From Halocaridina rubra (lineage: Eukaryota > Arthropoda > Malacostraca > Decapoda > Atyidae): 64,000 nt of DNA. The DNA is taken from assembly GCA_037179515.1 (NCBI GenBank), contig JAXCGZ010000114.1, forward strand, positions 1 to 64,000. Direction: 5' to 3'. The translations under genes were made by a program, and so were the position numbers. How positions within the stretch are numbered: position 1 is the first letter of the stretch; the number at the start of each line of letters is the position of its first letter. A model generated the notes under the pieces. The model had not been told where the DNA came from, did no database searches, and worked only from the letters and a program-made list of their open reading frames with translations. Shown here piece by piece: positions 1-12,905 of this stretch.

Positions 1-4
1 ATAT

Positions 5-172
5 ATAGTAAGGAAGCCCATCAGTGAAACAAAACTTATAAAACAATGCTATATTTCGGATCCTAACTGGATCCCTTCTCAAGCACAGTTGTGCTTGAGA
101 AGGGATCCAGTTAGGATCCGAAATATAGCATTGTTTTATAAATTTTGTTTCACTGATGGGCTTCCTTACTAT
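5..172. repeat. Near-perfect 168-bp palindrome (foldback)
   Basis: The two halves are reverse complements around a centre at 88/89 with almost no loop. I see one internal mismatch and the non-pairing central bases. Each arm carries tandem GGATCC-type sites. The flanks are TA-rich. It could be a foldback mobile element, a hairpin-forming remnant, or an inverted-duplication artefact. Confidence 0.9.
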
Positions 173-199
173 TTAGTGCTGTATGCTAACAGTTTGTAC

Positions 200-303
<104 letters not shown>

Positions 304-474
304 TCTTCATATAGCATCATTGCAACTTATGTTGTTTTGCCCCAACGACAAAGGCCAAAAAATAATTAATAGATTATTAAAAAATTAATCATTCAACCTA
401 ACAGGCTGGTGCAATAAAGTAAAACTGCTTGCCAAAATAGTTTTTGATAGTGGCGGAGGAATACACAGTTTGCA

Positions 475-920
475 GCACTGCTGTAATCATATTTATCAAG
501 TTAATGGCTTTATTTATTTATTTGTTTATATGTTTGGTTTTATTGATGGATTATATTGAATTGAAAAAAAAAACCACATAGCACTAAATACGAATATTTG
601 AAATATACATAAATACAAAGCTTGCAAACATAGCTGTTTTCGTATTTATCAAGTTAATTTTTTTATTAAATAAACAGTATTTGGTTTTATTGAAAAATTG
701 TATTGAATAAAAAAAATACCAATCACATAGCTGTAATTACAATTTTATTTGAAATACACATGAATGCAAAGCTAACAAACACAGTTGTACTGTATTCATA
801 TTTATCAAGTTAATGACTTTATATATTTATTTATTTATATGCTTGGTTATACTAAAGAATTGTATTGAATTTAAGAAAAGAAAAGCATAGCTGTAAATAC
901 GATTTTATTCGAGATAGTTT
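475..920. repeat. Three diverged ~150-bp tandem units, AT-rich
   Basis: The phrase TATTTATCAAGTTAAT recurs near 490, 637 and 795. Each time it is followed by a 'TTGGTT..ATTGAATT' block and an 'ACATAGC' block. Units are diverged. No coding potential seen between 302 and 950. Confidence 0.7.
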
Positions 921-1060
921 GTTGAGCGTAGTGTAAGAGTCAGGCATCATTTGGCATTAGAAGAGGGAAAAAGCTACTACTCGGTTTATTCCTGTCCACC
1001 ATATTGTGTCAAGTGCTTTCATCTGTTCTTTCGTTGTGTTCGCTCGTTACTGATATTACT

Positions 1061-1246
1061 ATGCTTCCCAAGCATCTTTGTGATAGTTCTGATAGCAGTG
1101 CCACTAAGGAAAGAAATGCCATCACCATGGAATTTAAAACTGAAGTAGTTAACCATGCTGAAATTAAAGAATCTTCGACAAACATTGGATGCAATCTCGG
1201 ATTAGGTCGTACGACCATGGCCATGATCATCAAACCATATGAGTAA
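1061..1246 (+). pseudogene. Tigger/pogo-type transposase N-terminal fragment
   Basis: The frame from the ATG at 1061 reads MLPKHLCDSSDSSATKERN and continues with a helix-turn-helix-like stretch ending in GLGRTTMAMIIKPYE before a stop at 1246. This matches the usual start of Tigger/jerky transposases (basic MxPK start, then a CENP-B/psq-type DNA-binding domain in which 'TNIGxxLGLxRTTxxxII' is typical). Only about 60 residues survive; the catalytic DDE domain is absent. A related start occurs at 4398. This is a deletion remnant rather than a host gene. The Tigger assignment is by motif recognition only. Confidence 0.6.
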
Positions 1247-1840
1247 AAGTAAGAAATACAGTACCTACAGTGTTGTCTAATATTTTTTTGTTTATAATAT
1301 TAGTTTTATTATACAGTATCATACAAGGTGAAATTATAGTACAGTATTTTTTCTATAGATTATGTACTGTATGTTCTTTTGCCTCTCCAAACTCACCTGC
1401 CCCAGTCTCCTCAGCAGCTGCCTCTTCAACTTCCTTCTAATAAACCAGTCTCTCCCTCCCTATGCATGCACACCAAATGAGTAAAACAATACAGAACCTA
1501 CAGTTTTGTTCTATGCAGTATTATTGTAGTGTATACAGTACATATATTTTTATGTTTATAAGTTAGTTTTATTATACAGTACCTGTATCTTACAATGAGA
1601 ACTTTATTTCTATAGATTAATGATCACTTAAAGGGTAAGCAATATTATTAAGATTAGTTTTAGTATTTTTTTCATCATAGATTACATACATATATTTTAT
1701 TTCCAATGTTTTGAATGATTTATTTTTAACATGGGTTGGGGGACCAAAGATTGAATGTAGGTGGATTCCGACTTAAGTCGAAATTTGCTTCAAGTTAGCT
1801 GTCAGGAACAGGACCCTGACATTAAATGAGGACCTCCTCT

Positions 1841-1843
<3 letters not shown>
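1247..1843 (+). mobile_element. Non-coding remainder of Tigger-like deletion derivative
   Basis: No gene is visible. The right end (about 1765-1842, from TCCGACTTAAG to GAGGACCTCC) is related to 4545-4615 (TCCGATTTAAG to GAGGACCCC). This suggests that both are terminal regions of the same DNA-transposon family whose N-terminal transposase fragments lie just upstream. The left boundary was not found. Confidence 0.45.
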
Positions 1844-4303
<2,460 letters not shown>

Positions 4304-4397
4304 AAATAGTACTCAGTTTAAACTGTCCTCAAGGTACGATGTTTCGTAGTTCCAACACATCAAATTATTTTGCTTCTTTTTTATAATTTCCCATATT

Positions 4398-4620
4398 ATG
4401 TCCCCCAAGTGCAAAGCAGATTCTTCTGATGGCAGTGTTTTGAAGAAAATGAGAGCAGTCAACATGGAGGGAAATGAGTGACAGTGGAATGCATGGAAAT
4501 GGGAGAAGCTTTACTACAGGTTTAGCATAGGTGCTTATTTTGGTGTGTTCCGATTTAAGCTGAAATCAAGTTATATCACATTGCAGGAACGGGACTGACG
4601 ATAATTGAGGACCCCTGCGT
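4398..4620 (+). mobile_element. Tigger-like deletion derivative with 27-residue transposase start
   Basis: The ATG at 4398 starts MSPKCKADSSDGSVLKKMRA and the frame stops at 4481. This resembles the fragment at 1061. The block at 4545-4615 matches the terminal block at 1765-1842. It is an internally deleted transposon copy. Confidence 0.5.
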
Positions 4621-4634
4621 GTATATATATGCGT

Positions 4635-4771
4635 GTGATTACCCAATTGTGATTACCTAATTGTGTTTATGGGAACGAGCCCAAAGCTCGTATCTTCCCG
4701 TCTTCTGATCTGTTCCATTTTTTACTCAGTGATAATTATCATACCTGTCTTTAAAACTATGGATTGAGATT
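4635..4771 (-). mobile_element. CR1-like LINE, 137-bp 3'-end fragment
   Basis: Contains the LINE's 3' terminal signature, read on plus as GATTACCCAATTGTGATTACCTAATTGTG followed by GGGAACGAGCCCAAAGCTCG. The 5' side stops abruptly at 'GAGATTGTGTG', where the tail of the next copy begins. It is the last member of the head-to-tail array. Confidence 0.75.
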
Positions 4772-4772
4772 G

Positions 4773-6538
4773 TGTGTACTTACCTCATTGTACTTACCTA
4801 CTTGTGTTTACGGGAAAGAGCCCAAAGCTCATATCTTCCCGTCTCCTGATCGCTTCCATTTTATACTTAGTGATACTTATCATACCTGTCCTTAAAACTA
4901 TGGATTGAGATAGCATTAACTACCTCCTCGCTTAGCGAATTTCAATTATCAACTACTCTTACACTGAAAAAGTATTTCCTTACATCCTGCAAAGAAGTTT
5001 TCTTACGAAGCTTCAAACTATGACCTCTAGTTCTAGAGCCTGCCATATCAAAATATCGATCCCTATCCACTCTATCATAACCATGAAGGAATTTAAAGAC
5101 TGTCACCATTTCCCCCTCAATCTTCTAGCTTTGAGTGATGATAAGTCTAATTCCCTGAGCCTCTCATCATAACTGAGATTGCGTATTTCTGGCACCAGTT
5201 TCGTGGCATGTCTTTGAACTTTTTCAAGCTTAGCTATGTGCTTTTTCAAGTGTGGATTCCAAAAGGGGGCTGCATATTCGAGTTTTGGCCTCACATAGGT
5301 TACATAAATATTTCTGAACATTTCCTTGTCCATGTGCCTGAAGGCTACCCTTACATTTGATAAGAATGCATATGCTGCCCTTACTATGCCATTTATATGT
5401 ATTTCTGGAGACAAATCTGCCAGTATGTTTACTCCTAGATCTCTCTCATTTTCTGTCTCTTGAAGTTGTACTCCAGCCACCGAGTAGTCAAGCTTGGGCC
5501 ATCTTGCACTTGTACCCATTCTCATTACCTTACATTTTGAAGTATTGAATTTCATTAGCCACTTTTCTGACCACTCATGCAGATATTTAGATCCTCCTGA
5601 AGTTCTCTACCAATATTCTCGTTTTTTTACTTTCTTCACAATCTTTGCATCATCTGCAAACATATTCATGAAGGAATTTACAGACTCTGGTAGGTCATTT
5701 ACATATACAAGGAACAAAAGTGGCCCTAAAACTGAACCCTGTGGAACACCACTACTAACTCTTCTCCATTCAGACACTGAGTGTTTTACTCTAACCCTCT
5801 GTTCCCTTCCTTCTAAGTCTTCTAAGTAAGTTTTTATTCATTCCAAGACATTTCCACCTGTTCTAGCCATTGCTTGCAGCTTCCTAATAAGTCTCCCATG
5901 TGGAACAGTGTCAAACTTTTTATGGAATTCTAGGAATATGCAATCTGCCCAGCCCTCTCTTTCCTGTAAGATTCGGCTTACCTCATCGTAAAATTCTAAT
6001 AAGTTTGTTACTGTTGATCTACCTTCTCTGAAGCCATGTTGCCTCACTGACAAAAAGTTGAAGGATTCCAAGTGAAGAGAGATATGTTGCCTTAGTAGTT
6101 TCTCCATAACTTTGCAAACTATGCTGGTCAAGGAAACTGGTCTATAGTTCAGAGCCGTATCCCTCCTTCCCTTTTTGAAAATAGGTATCACATTTGCTTG
6201 TTTCCAGCATCTTGGAATCTCCCCTGACTCCAGTGACTTTTTAAATATGATACTTAGTGCCACTGATATTGAGTTTGTGCATTTTTTAAGCACATGAGGG
6301 GATATGTCATCAGGATTTGTAGCTTTATGAACATCTAAATCCATCAGCACTTTGCATACCTCTGTGGCTGTAAGGTTGATGTTTTCTAATACCAGCCCTG
6401 AGCTTTTATCTCAGCAATCTGAGGGAGTGGGGTATTTTCTACTGTAAATACTGACTGAAACTCCTTGTTCAATTCTTTGCAGATCTCTTCATCCGTGTCA
6501 GTGATGCTTCCATCCGCTCTCTTTAGCCTTAAAACCTG
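4773..6538 (-). mobile_element. CR1-like LINE copy, 5'-truncated in RT
   Basis: Decayed ORF2 on the minus strand. The segment 6350-5838 encodes the RT N-terminal part, including CWKQANVIPIFKKGRRDTAL and NYRPVSLTSIVCKVMEKLL. The segment 5555-5103 encodes the C-terminal region that begins MKFNTSKCKVMRMGTSAR and contains RDLGVNILADLSPEIHINGI. The FADDAKI-type catalytic box lies between them near 5655, in a broken frame. The 5' end at about 6538 stops inside the linker LKRADGSITETDEEI and abuts (TG)n. The 3' end carries two diverged copies of the ACTTACCT(A/C)ATTGT tail. It has the same 7-T run (plus strand, 5628-5634) that breaks ORF2 in the neighbouring copy. Confidence 0.85.
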
Positions 6539-6561
6539 TGTGTGTGTGTGTGTGTGTGTGT
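6535..6561. repeat. (TG)n at LINE-LINE junction
   Basis: The TG run joins the 5'-truncation point of the left CR1 copy to the 3' tail of the right copy. Confidence 0.95.
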
Positions 6562-6650
6562 GATTACCTAATTGTGATTACCTAATTGTGTTTACGGGAA
6601 AGAGCCCAAAGCTCGTATCTTCCCGTCTCCTGATCGCTTCCATTTTATAC

Positions 6651-9472
6651 TTAGTGATACTTATCATACCTGTCCTTAAAACTATGGATTGAGATAGCAT
6701 TAACTACCTCCTCGCTTAGCGAATTTCAATTATCAACTACTCTTACACTGAAAAAGCATTTCCTTACATCCTGCAAAGAAGTTTTCTTACGAAGCTCCAA
6801 ACTATGACCTCTAGTTCTAGAGCCAACCATATCAAAATATCGATCCCTATCCACTCTATCATAACCATGAAGGAATTTAAAGACTGTCACCATATCCCCC
6901 CTCACTCTTCTAGCTTCGAGTGATGGTAAGTCTAATTCCCTGAGCCTCTCATCATAACTGAAATTGCGTATTTCTGGCACCAGTTTCGTGGCATGTCTTT
7001 GAACTTTTTCAAGCTTAGCTATGTGCTTTTTCAAGTGCGGATTCCAAAAGGGGGCTGCATATTCGAGATTTGGCCTCACACAGGTTACATAAATATTTCT
7101 GAACATTTCCTTGTCCATGTGCCTGAAGGCTACCCTTACATTTGATAAGAATGCATATGCTGCCCTTACTATGCCATTTATTTGTATTTCTGGAGACAAA
7201 TCTGCCAGTATGTTTACTCCTAGATCTCTCATTTTCTGTCCCTTGAAGTTGTACTCCAGCCACCGAGCAGTCAAGCTTGGGCCTTCTTGCACTTGTACCC
7301 ATTCTCATTACCTTACATTTTGAAGTATTGAATTTCATTAGCCACTTTTCTGACCACTCATGCAGATTATTTAGATCCTCCTGAAGTTTTCTACCATTGT
7401 TCTCGTTTTTTTACTTTCTTCACAATCTTTGCATCATCTGCAAACATATTCATGAATGAATTTACAGACTCTGGTAGGTCATTTACATATACAAGGAACA
7501 AAAGTGGCCCTAAAACTGAACCCTGTGGAACTCCACTACTAACTCTTCTCCATTCAGACACTGAGTGTCTTACTCTAACCCTCTGTTCCCTTCCTTCTAA
7601 GTAAGTTTTTATCCATTCTAAAACATTTCCACCTATTTTAGCCATTGATTGCAGCTTCCTAATAAGTTTCCCATGTGGAACAGTGTGAAACGCTTTCTGG
7701 AAGTCTAGGAATATGCAATCTGCCCAGCCCTCTCTTTCCTGTAAGATTCGGTTTACCTCATCATAAAATTCTAATAAGTTTGTTACTGTTGATCTACCTT
7801 CTCTGAAGTCATGTTGCCTCACTGACAAAAAGTTGAAGGATTCCAAGTGAAGAGAGATATGTTTCCTTAGTAGTTTCTCCATAACTTTGCAATCTATGCT
7901 GGTCAAGGAAACTGGTCTATAGTTCAGAGCCGTATCCCTCCTTCTCTTTTTGAAGATAGGTATCACATTTGCTTGTTTCCAGCATCTTGGAATCTCCCCT
8001 GACTCCAGTGACTTTTTAAATATGATACTTAGTGCCACTGATATTGAGTTTGCACATTTTTTAAGCACATGAGGGGATATGTCATCAGGACCTGTAGCTT
8101 TATGAACATCTAAATCCATCAGCACTTTGCATACCTCTGTGGCTGTAAGGTTGATGTTCTCTAATACCGGCCATTGAGCTTCTATCTCTGCAATCTGAGA
8201 GGGTGGGGTATTTTCTACTGTAAATACTGACTGAAACTCCTTGTTCAATTCTTTGCAGATCTCTTCATCCGTCTCAGTGATGCTTCCATCTGCTCTCTTT
8301 AGCCTTAAAACCTGTTCTTTTTCCTTCAGTTTTCCTCTGATAAAGCTGTGGAAAAGCTTGGTAATTTCTTTAGCCTTCCTGGTGATGTCCCTCTCATAGT
8401 CTCTCTCTGCCTCTCTCCTTTTACTTAGGTAGTCATTTCTTGCTCTTTTGTAGGTTTGCCAGGCATTTATGTTTTTTCTCCTCCTATACCTTTTCCAGCA
8501 TTTGTCTCTCCACTCCTTAGCTCTTTTACACCTATTATCGAACCTTTTCTCTCTGGCATGAATTACACCTACTTTGGTGACAGGTATGCAGCAATCTACT
8601 ATCTTCCCATATTTCTCACAAAAGATGTCATACATTTCTTGTACAGATTTGTTGTAAAATAAGGTTCTCCAGTCAATAACTGCAAAAAGCTCATTCATTT
8701 TGATGTAATCTCCTTTCGGATAGTTCCTCCTCATGTCCTCAGTGCCTCTACTCTCAGGAAGAATATCTTCAATGATATACTCCATCACCAACACACAGTG
8801 GTCACTCTTTCCAATTGGTGGTTCATACTCAATTTTTTCAATATCCAACACATTATCTGTGAACACTAGATCAAGTAGTGATGGCTCATCCCCACCCCTG
8901 GCCCTTGTTGGTTCCATTACATGTTGGTGTAGGAAATTCCCTTGTACGCAATCTAGGAATCTTGCCCCGAATGAGTCCTCACCACTGTGTGGGTCAAGAT
9001 TTATCCAATCTATCTCTTTATGATTAAAGTCTCCCATAATCAAAATCCTACATTTTTTTTCCCGTGCCATGTTAACAACTGAGTTTATGACTTCAATAGT
9101 ACCTATATGACTTTCATCATAAACTTCAAGCCTATTTTGGTTCCTTGGTGAGTTGCATACAACAGTTATTATAATGCTCTCTGACCCAGTATTTATGCGA
9201 GCAACAAGAAATTCCTTGAACTCACTTTCTATAGCCAAGTTTATTTCTTCAACTTGAATCCTTTCACTTATGAGCAGTGCTATCCCTCCACCAGTCCTCT
9301 CAGATCTTTCAACCCTTAGTATTCTGAAGCCCTTAGGAAAAACTGTGACACTGTTTATGTCCTCACTCAACTTAGTCTCTGTAATTGCTGCTATATCTGC
9401 CTTACTGTTGTGAATCCTATCTTTTAATTCTACTGCCTTACCAGCTAATCCATCAGCATTTGTGTATAACAA
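6651..9472 (-). pseudogene. CR1-like ORF2: endonuclease + reverse transcriptase, disabled
   Basis: The reading frame runs from 9472 (first codon TTG) to about 7391, then is continued in other frames to about 6651. Endonuclease features (family: AP-type, nicks the target): LLYTNADGL start, AITETKLSEDI, ILIMGDFNHKEIDW, and GKSDHC. RT features: KATGPDDISPHVLKKC, RPVSLTSIDCKVMEKLL, LDFQKAFHTVPHGKL (first catalytic Asp region), SGVPQGSVLGPLLFLVYVND, and MFADDAKIVKKV. A 7-T run on plus near 7407 (6 T in the copy at 42198) shifts the frame just after FADD. Further 3', a TGG-to-TGA change truncates VVDNW after Asn. The frame is open without an ATG back to 9568, overlapping ORF1; see the candidate slippery site. 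The copy is therefore not functional as it stands. Confidence 0.9.
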
Positions 9473-9474
9473 TC

Positions 9475-10554
9475 TTAATGAGGCCCCATCCCCTGAGCTT
9501 CTGTCATTATCTTCTTTATCTCCCCTTTGTCTGGAAGAACTCTGAAATGAAAATTTTTCTTCTGTTCTTCATTTCTTTCCTCATTTAACCTTCTTGCCTC
9601 CTGCAAGAAGTTTTTGATCTTTCCCATCTCTTCCTGTGTTCTGTATCGTCTAATGAACACTTCTTTGAATTCTTGAAGGTCTTTTAGACTTTTTTTTCTC
9701 AACAATATTTCCCTACATGTTTCCCCTCTCTCAAAGGTTATTTTTGTTGGTCTCGGCTTTCCTTCCCTCGAATATTTACTTAGTTGGTGTATGTTTACAA
9801 TATCCTCAGGACCACAAACTACTCCAAGCTTTCTTATCAGGTCTACAACCCTAGCTTTATTTTCTTTAAGTCTCCCCTGCCATGTTGGCTCCTTGGATTC
9901 GCTTATGCCTGAGATTACCACTGTCTTCTCCTTATCAAGTGCCTGTCTGATGAGTGGGTTTGCCCTTTCCATCAAAACGTCTTTCATTTTTTCGATTACT
10001 GTCTCTTTATAGTCAACTGTTTGTATGTTTTCCAGTGCCACCACCTTTACAGCCTCTTTTACTGCCACATTCCCCTTTAGTGCATCAGCAAAGGAAGTTT
10101 TCATGGCATCATTTTCCATATTCAGCTCCTGGAACTCTTTTCTGAACTGTTCAATGTTTTCCTTAATCTGGACATTCCAAGCAGCAATCTCGTCTCTCTC
10201 AGAAGAGAGCAGTGAACTAACATCTAATTCATTTAGGTTGTCATTCAGCTGTTTGTTTTTATCTTCTTGTTTAGAAATTCTAGATTCTAGTTGACTCTTT
10301 TCCCCTTCCAGCTTCTTTATTCTCTTTTCTAGTTCCTTTCTCTCCTGCCCTTGTGCTTTATTTGCTTCCTCCAAAGATCTTATTTGCTCTCTGAGTGTTT
10401 CATTCTCTTTCATTTCTCCATCCATATTCCGATTTTTTTCATCAAGGCTTATAACCATTGCCTCTAAATTCTTGATTTTCTGTTTAAGTCTCCTAATGGC
10501 TACCCCTCCTACTGACCCATGGATGGGAGAGGTTTGGGACAGAGATGGCCTCAT
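9475..10554 (-). CDS. CR1-like LINE ORF1: coiled coil + RRM-like nucleic-acid-binding protein
   Basis: An intact 359-residue frame starts at ATG 10554 and stops with TAA at 9477-9475. Residues about 22-115 are a long charged heptad-like coiled coil (MKENETLREQIRSLEEANKA onward). About 125-200 is a helical linker. About 205-320 is a compact alpha/beta segment (KTVVISGISESKEPTWQGRL, RKLGVVCGPEDIVNIHQLSK, RPTKITFERGETCREILLRK) typical of the RRM-like domain of LINE ORF1 proteins, which binds element RNA in a ribonucleoprotein. The tail is basic. It is the only fully intact LINE-encoded protein in the window. The partner ORF2 lies in the -1 frame immediately downstream and overlaps it by about 94 nt. 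It is an element gene, not a host gene. Confidence 0.85.
   Translation of the reverse strand: MRPSLSQTSPIHGSVGGVAIRRLKQKIKNLEAMVISLDEKNRNMDGEMKENETLREQIRSLEEANKAQGQERKELEKRIKKLEGEKSQLESRISKQEDKNKQLNDNLNELDVSSLLSSERDEIAAWNVQIKENIEQFRKEFQELNMENDAMKTSFADALKGNVAVKEAVKVVALENIQTVDYKETVIEKMKDVLMERANPLIRQALDKEKTVVISGISESKEPTWQGRLKENKARVVDLIRKLGVVCGPEDIVNIHQLSKYSREGKPRPTKITFERGETCREILLRKKSLKDLQEFKEVFIRRYRTQEEMGKIKNFLQEARRLNEERNEEQKKNFHFRVLPDKGEIKKIMTEAQGMGPH
9550..9556 (-). promoter_or_regulatory. Candidate -1 ribosomal frameshift heptamer A_AAT_TTT
   Basis: On the minus strand the ORF1 codons read AAG AAA AAT TTT CAT. The heptamer A_AAT_TTT fits the X_XXY_YYZ pattern in the ORF1 frame. It lies inside the window where both ORF1 and ORF2 frames are open (9568-9475). 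ORF2 is in the -1 frame and has no ATG near its start. The same heptamer in the same phase is present in the other copy at 44338-44344. Function is inferred; no pseudoknot was modelled. Confidence 0.4.
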
Positions 10555-11464
10555 TTTTATGTTCTCCCTCTCACAGAATATAGAAAGAAGAAGAGAAAGA
10601 GGAAAAAAAAGAGAAAAACTTTTATTTAAGCTTCACACAGAATTTTTATATCTACATATAAGTGCTATTTAGTGACTCAATTTATCTCTTTTCTGGTAAT
10701 ACACATCTTAGCTTAAAAACTTGACCATGGTAATTTAAGGATAAAACGAAAAAGAAAAAAAAATGCAACAAAACAAAAGTCAAACCTGAAGGAAAGTTCA
10801 AATTTGTGTCTGAGGAGGCACCCACCTGTTTCTGCTTATATATTTTTCCTAACTGATAAACTCACTTGCTAACCAAGATATGTTATCACAGGATTAGACT
10901 TTACATTTAACTCAATATATATACAAAATAAAAAAAAATAGTAAAAGAGAAAGCTAAAAGAAAGGCAAAAAAAATGAAGAAAATAAGACAGCTGTACTAC
11001 TTGGCAACTTAACTCAGTACTGTTGACAGTTGGATATTTGGTATTTATTTAATTATTCAATTATTTCGTGTATCAAACTAACTAACAAGTTAATATAAAT
11101 GGGAAGGATACTGATTTTAACAATATATGGAACCACAGGATCAGGTAAACGGCTTAAGAGCTTTCCCCAGTTTACACAAAAAATTAGGTAATGTGATGTG
11201 ATGGCTTCACCTCTGGCAACTCTTCTAAATTTCCTTCAAGGCAAAACAGGACAGCAGCTTCTCTCTCCCCACATGAAAATGTTCTCAATTTTTTTCCTTT
11301 AATATTTTGGACAGTCTCGTCATACAACAAATATAAGTTTTGTGCTCACAATACTCTGCAGGATTTCAGATTTAGGGAAATTATGGTAAAGTTTTCCACT
11401 AAGCACTTAGTCACTCAAAAACACAAGTAAAAATTTAAGAGAAGCAGTTGTGTACACCTCCCTG

Positions 11465-11506
11465 TGTGTGTATGTGATGTGTATGTGTGTGTGTGTGTGT
11501 GTGTTT
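11465..11506. repeat. (TG)n at LINE-LINE junction
   Basis: Imperfect TG repeat between the 5' end of the near-full-length CR1 copy and the 3' tail of the next, older copy (TAATTACCTAAATGTG). Confidence 0.9.
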
Positions 11507-12205
11507 GTAATTACCTAAATGTGTTTACAGAAAAGAGCCCTAAGCTCCTAACTTCCCATATCCTGATTGGTTCTATTCTGTACTTACTGATACTTATCAT
11601 ACTTGTCCTTAAAGCTATGGATTGAGTTAGCATTTATTACCTTCTCGCTTTGTAATTTCCAATTATCAACTACTCTTACACTAAGAAAGTACGTCCTTAC
11701 ATCCTGCAAAGAAGTTTTCTTTCGAAGCTTCATACAATGACCTCTAGTTCTAGTGCCAACCATATCAAAATATTGATCCCTATCCACTCTGTCAAAGCCA
11801 TGAAGGAATTTAAAAACTGTCACCATATCCCCCCTCAATCCTCCAGCTTTGAGTGATGGTAAGTCTAATTACCTCATCCTCTCATCATGACTGAGATTGT
11901 GTATTCCTGACACCAGTTTCGAGGCATGTCACTGAACTTTTTCAAGCCCAACTACTTGCTTTTTCAAGTGCGGATTCCAAAAGGGGGCTGCATATACAAG
12001 CTTTGGCCTCACAGAGGTTACATAAATATTTCTGAACATTTCCTTGTCCATGTGCCTAAAGGCTACCCTTACATTTGCTATGAAAGCACATGCTACCCTT
12101 ACTATGACATTTATATGCATTTCTGGAGACAAATCGGCAAATATGTTTACTCCTAGATCTTTCTCATTCTCTTTGTCTTGAAGTTCTACTCCTGCCCCCA
12201 AGTGT
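11507..12205 (-). mobile_element. CR1 3'-terminal tandem unit 1 (699 bp)
   Basis: Covers only the last ~700 bp of the LINE: ORF2 C-terminus remnants (VNIFADLSPEMHINVI region at 12150-12110; RTRGHCMKLRKKTSLQDVR at about 11750) and the 3' tail. The right boundary 'CTGCCCCCAAGT|GTGTAATTACC' is the same junction as in the next two units. Confidence 0.85.
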
Positions 12206-12905
12206 GTAATTACCTAATTGTACTCACGGAAAATAGCCCCCATGCTCGTAACTTCCCGTCTCCTGGTCGGTTCCTTTTTGTACTTAGTGATAATTATCAT
12301 TCCTATCCCTAAAACTATGGACTGAGATAGCATTAACTACCTGCTCACTTAGCAAATTCCAATTATTAACTACTTTTACACTAAAAAAGTACTGCCTTAT
12401 ATCCTGCAAAGAAGTTTTCTTACGAAGCTTCAAACTATGACCTCTAGTTCTAGAGCCTGCCATATCAAAATATCTATCCCTATCCACTCTATCATAACCA
12501 TGAAGGAATTTAAAGACTGTCACCATATCCCCCTCAATCTTCTAGCTTTGAGTGATGATAAGTCTAATTCCCTCATCCTCTCATCATAACTGAGCTTGCG
12601 TATTTCTGACACCAGTTTCGAGGCATGTCATTGAACTTTTTCAAGCCCAACTACTTGCTTTTTCAACTGCGGATTCCAAAAGGGGGCTGCATATACAAGC
12701 TTTGACCTCACACAGGTTACATAAATATTTCTGAACATTTCCTTGTCCATGTGCCTGAATACTACCCTTACATTTGCTAAGAAAGCACATGCTGCCCTTA
12801 CTAAGACATTTATATGTATTTCTGTAGACAAATCGGGCAGTATGTTTACTCCTAGATATCTCTCATATCTCTGTGTCTTGAAGTTCTACTCCTGCCACCG
12901 AGTAT
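12206..12905 (-). mobile_element. CR1 3'-terminal tandem unit 2 (700 bp)
   Basis: Same content and same end points as unit 1. It has broken frames of the ORF2 C-terminal domain (HMDKEMFRNIYVTCVR at about 12740; FLHGYDRVDRDRYFDMAGSR at about 12500). Boundary 'CCACCGAGTAT|GTAATTACC'. Confidence 0.85.

Larger units (their letters stand above)
6562..11464 (-). mobile_element. CR1-like LINE, near full length
   Basis: On the minus strand the order is: putative 5' UTR (11464-10555), ORF1 (10554-9475), ORF2 (about 9472-6651, disabled), a short 3' UTR, and a 3' tail of two 14-nt units (GATTACCTAATTGT on plus, 6562-6590). The RT signature and FADD box, the AP-type endonuclease and the repeated 3' tail fit the CR1 clade, whose members characteristically end in short tandem repeats rather than poly(A). 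The 910-bp stretch 10555-11464 has no ORF and ends at (TG)n, where an older copy's 3' end starts. I take it as the 5' UTR, but the exact 5' boundary is uncertain. Confidence 0.85.

Noticed and set aside
951..1148. 65-residue hydrophobic ORF overlapping the Tigger N-terminal fragment
   Set aside because: Wrong frame relative to the recognisable transposase start at 1061; hydrophobicity is a frame effect.
6562..6590. TTAGG in the CR1 tail as evidence of a telomere-targeted LINE
   Set aside because: Only one TTAGG per 14-nt unit and no (TTAGG)n array in the window; kept only as a side remark.
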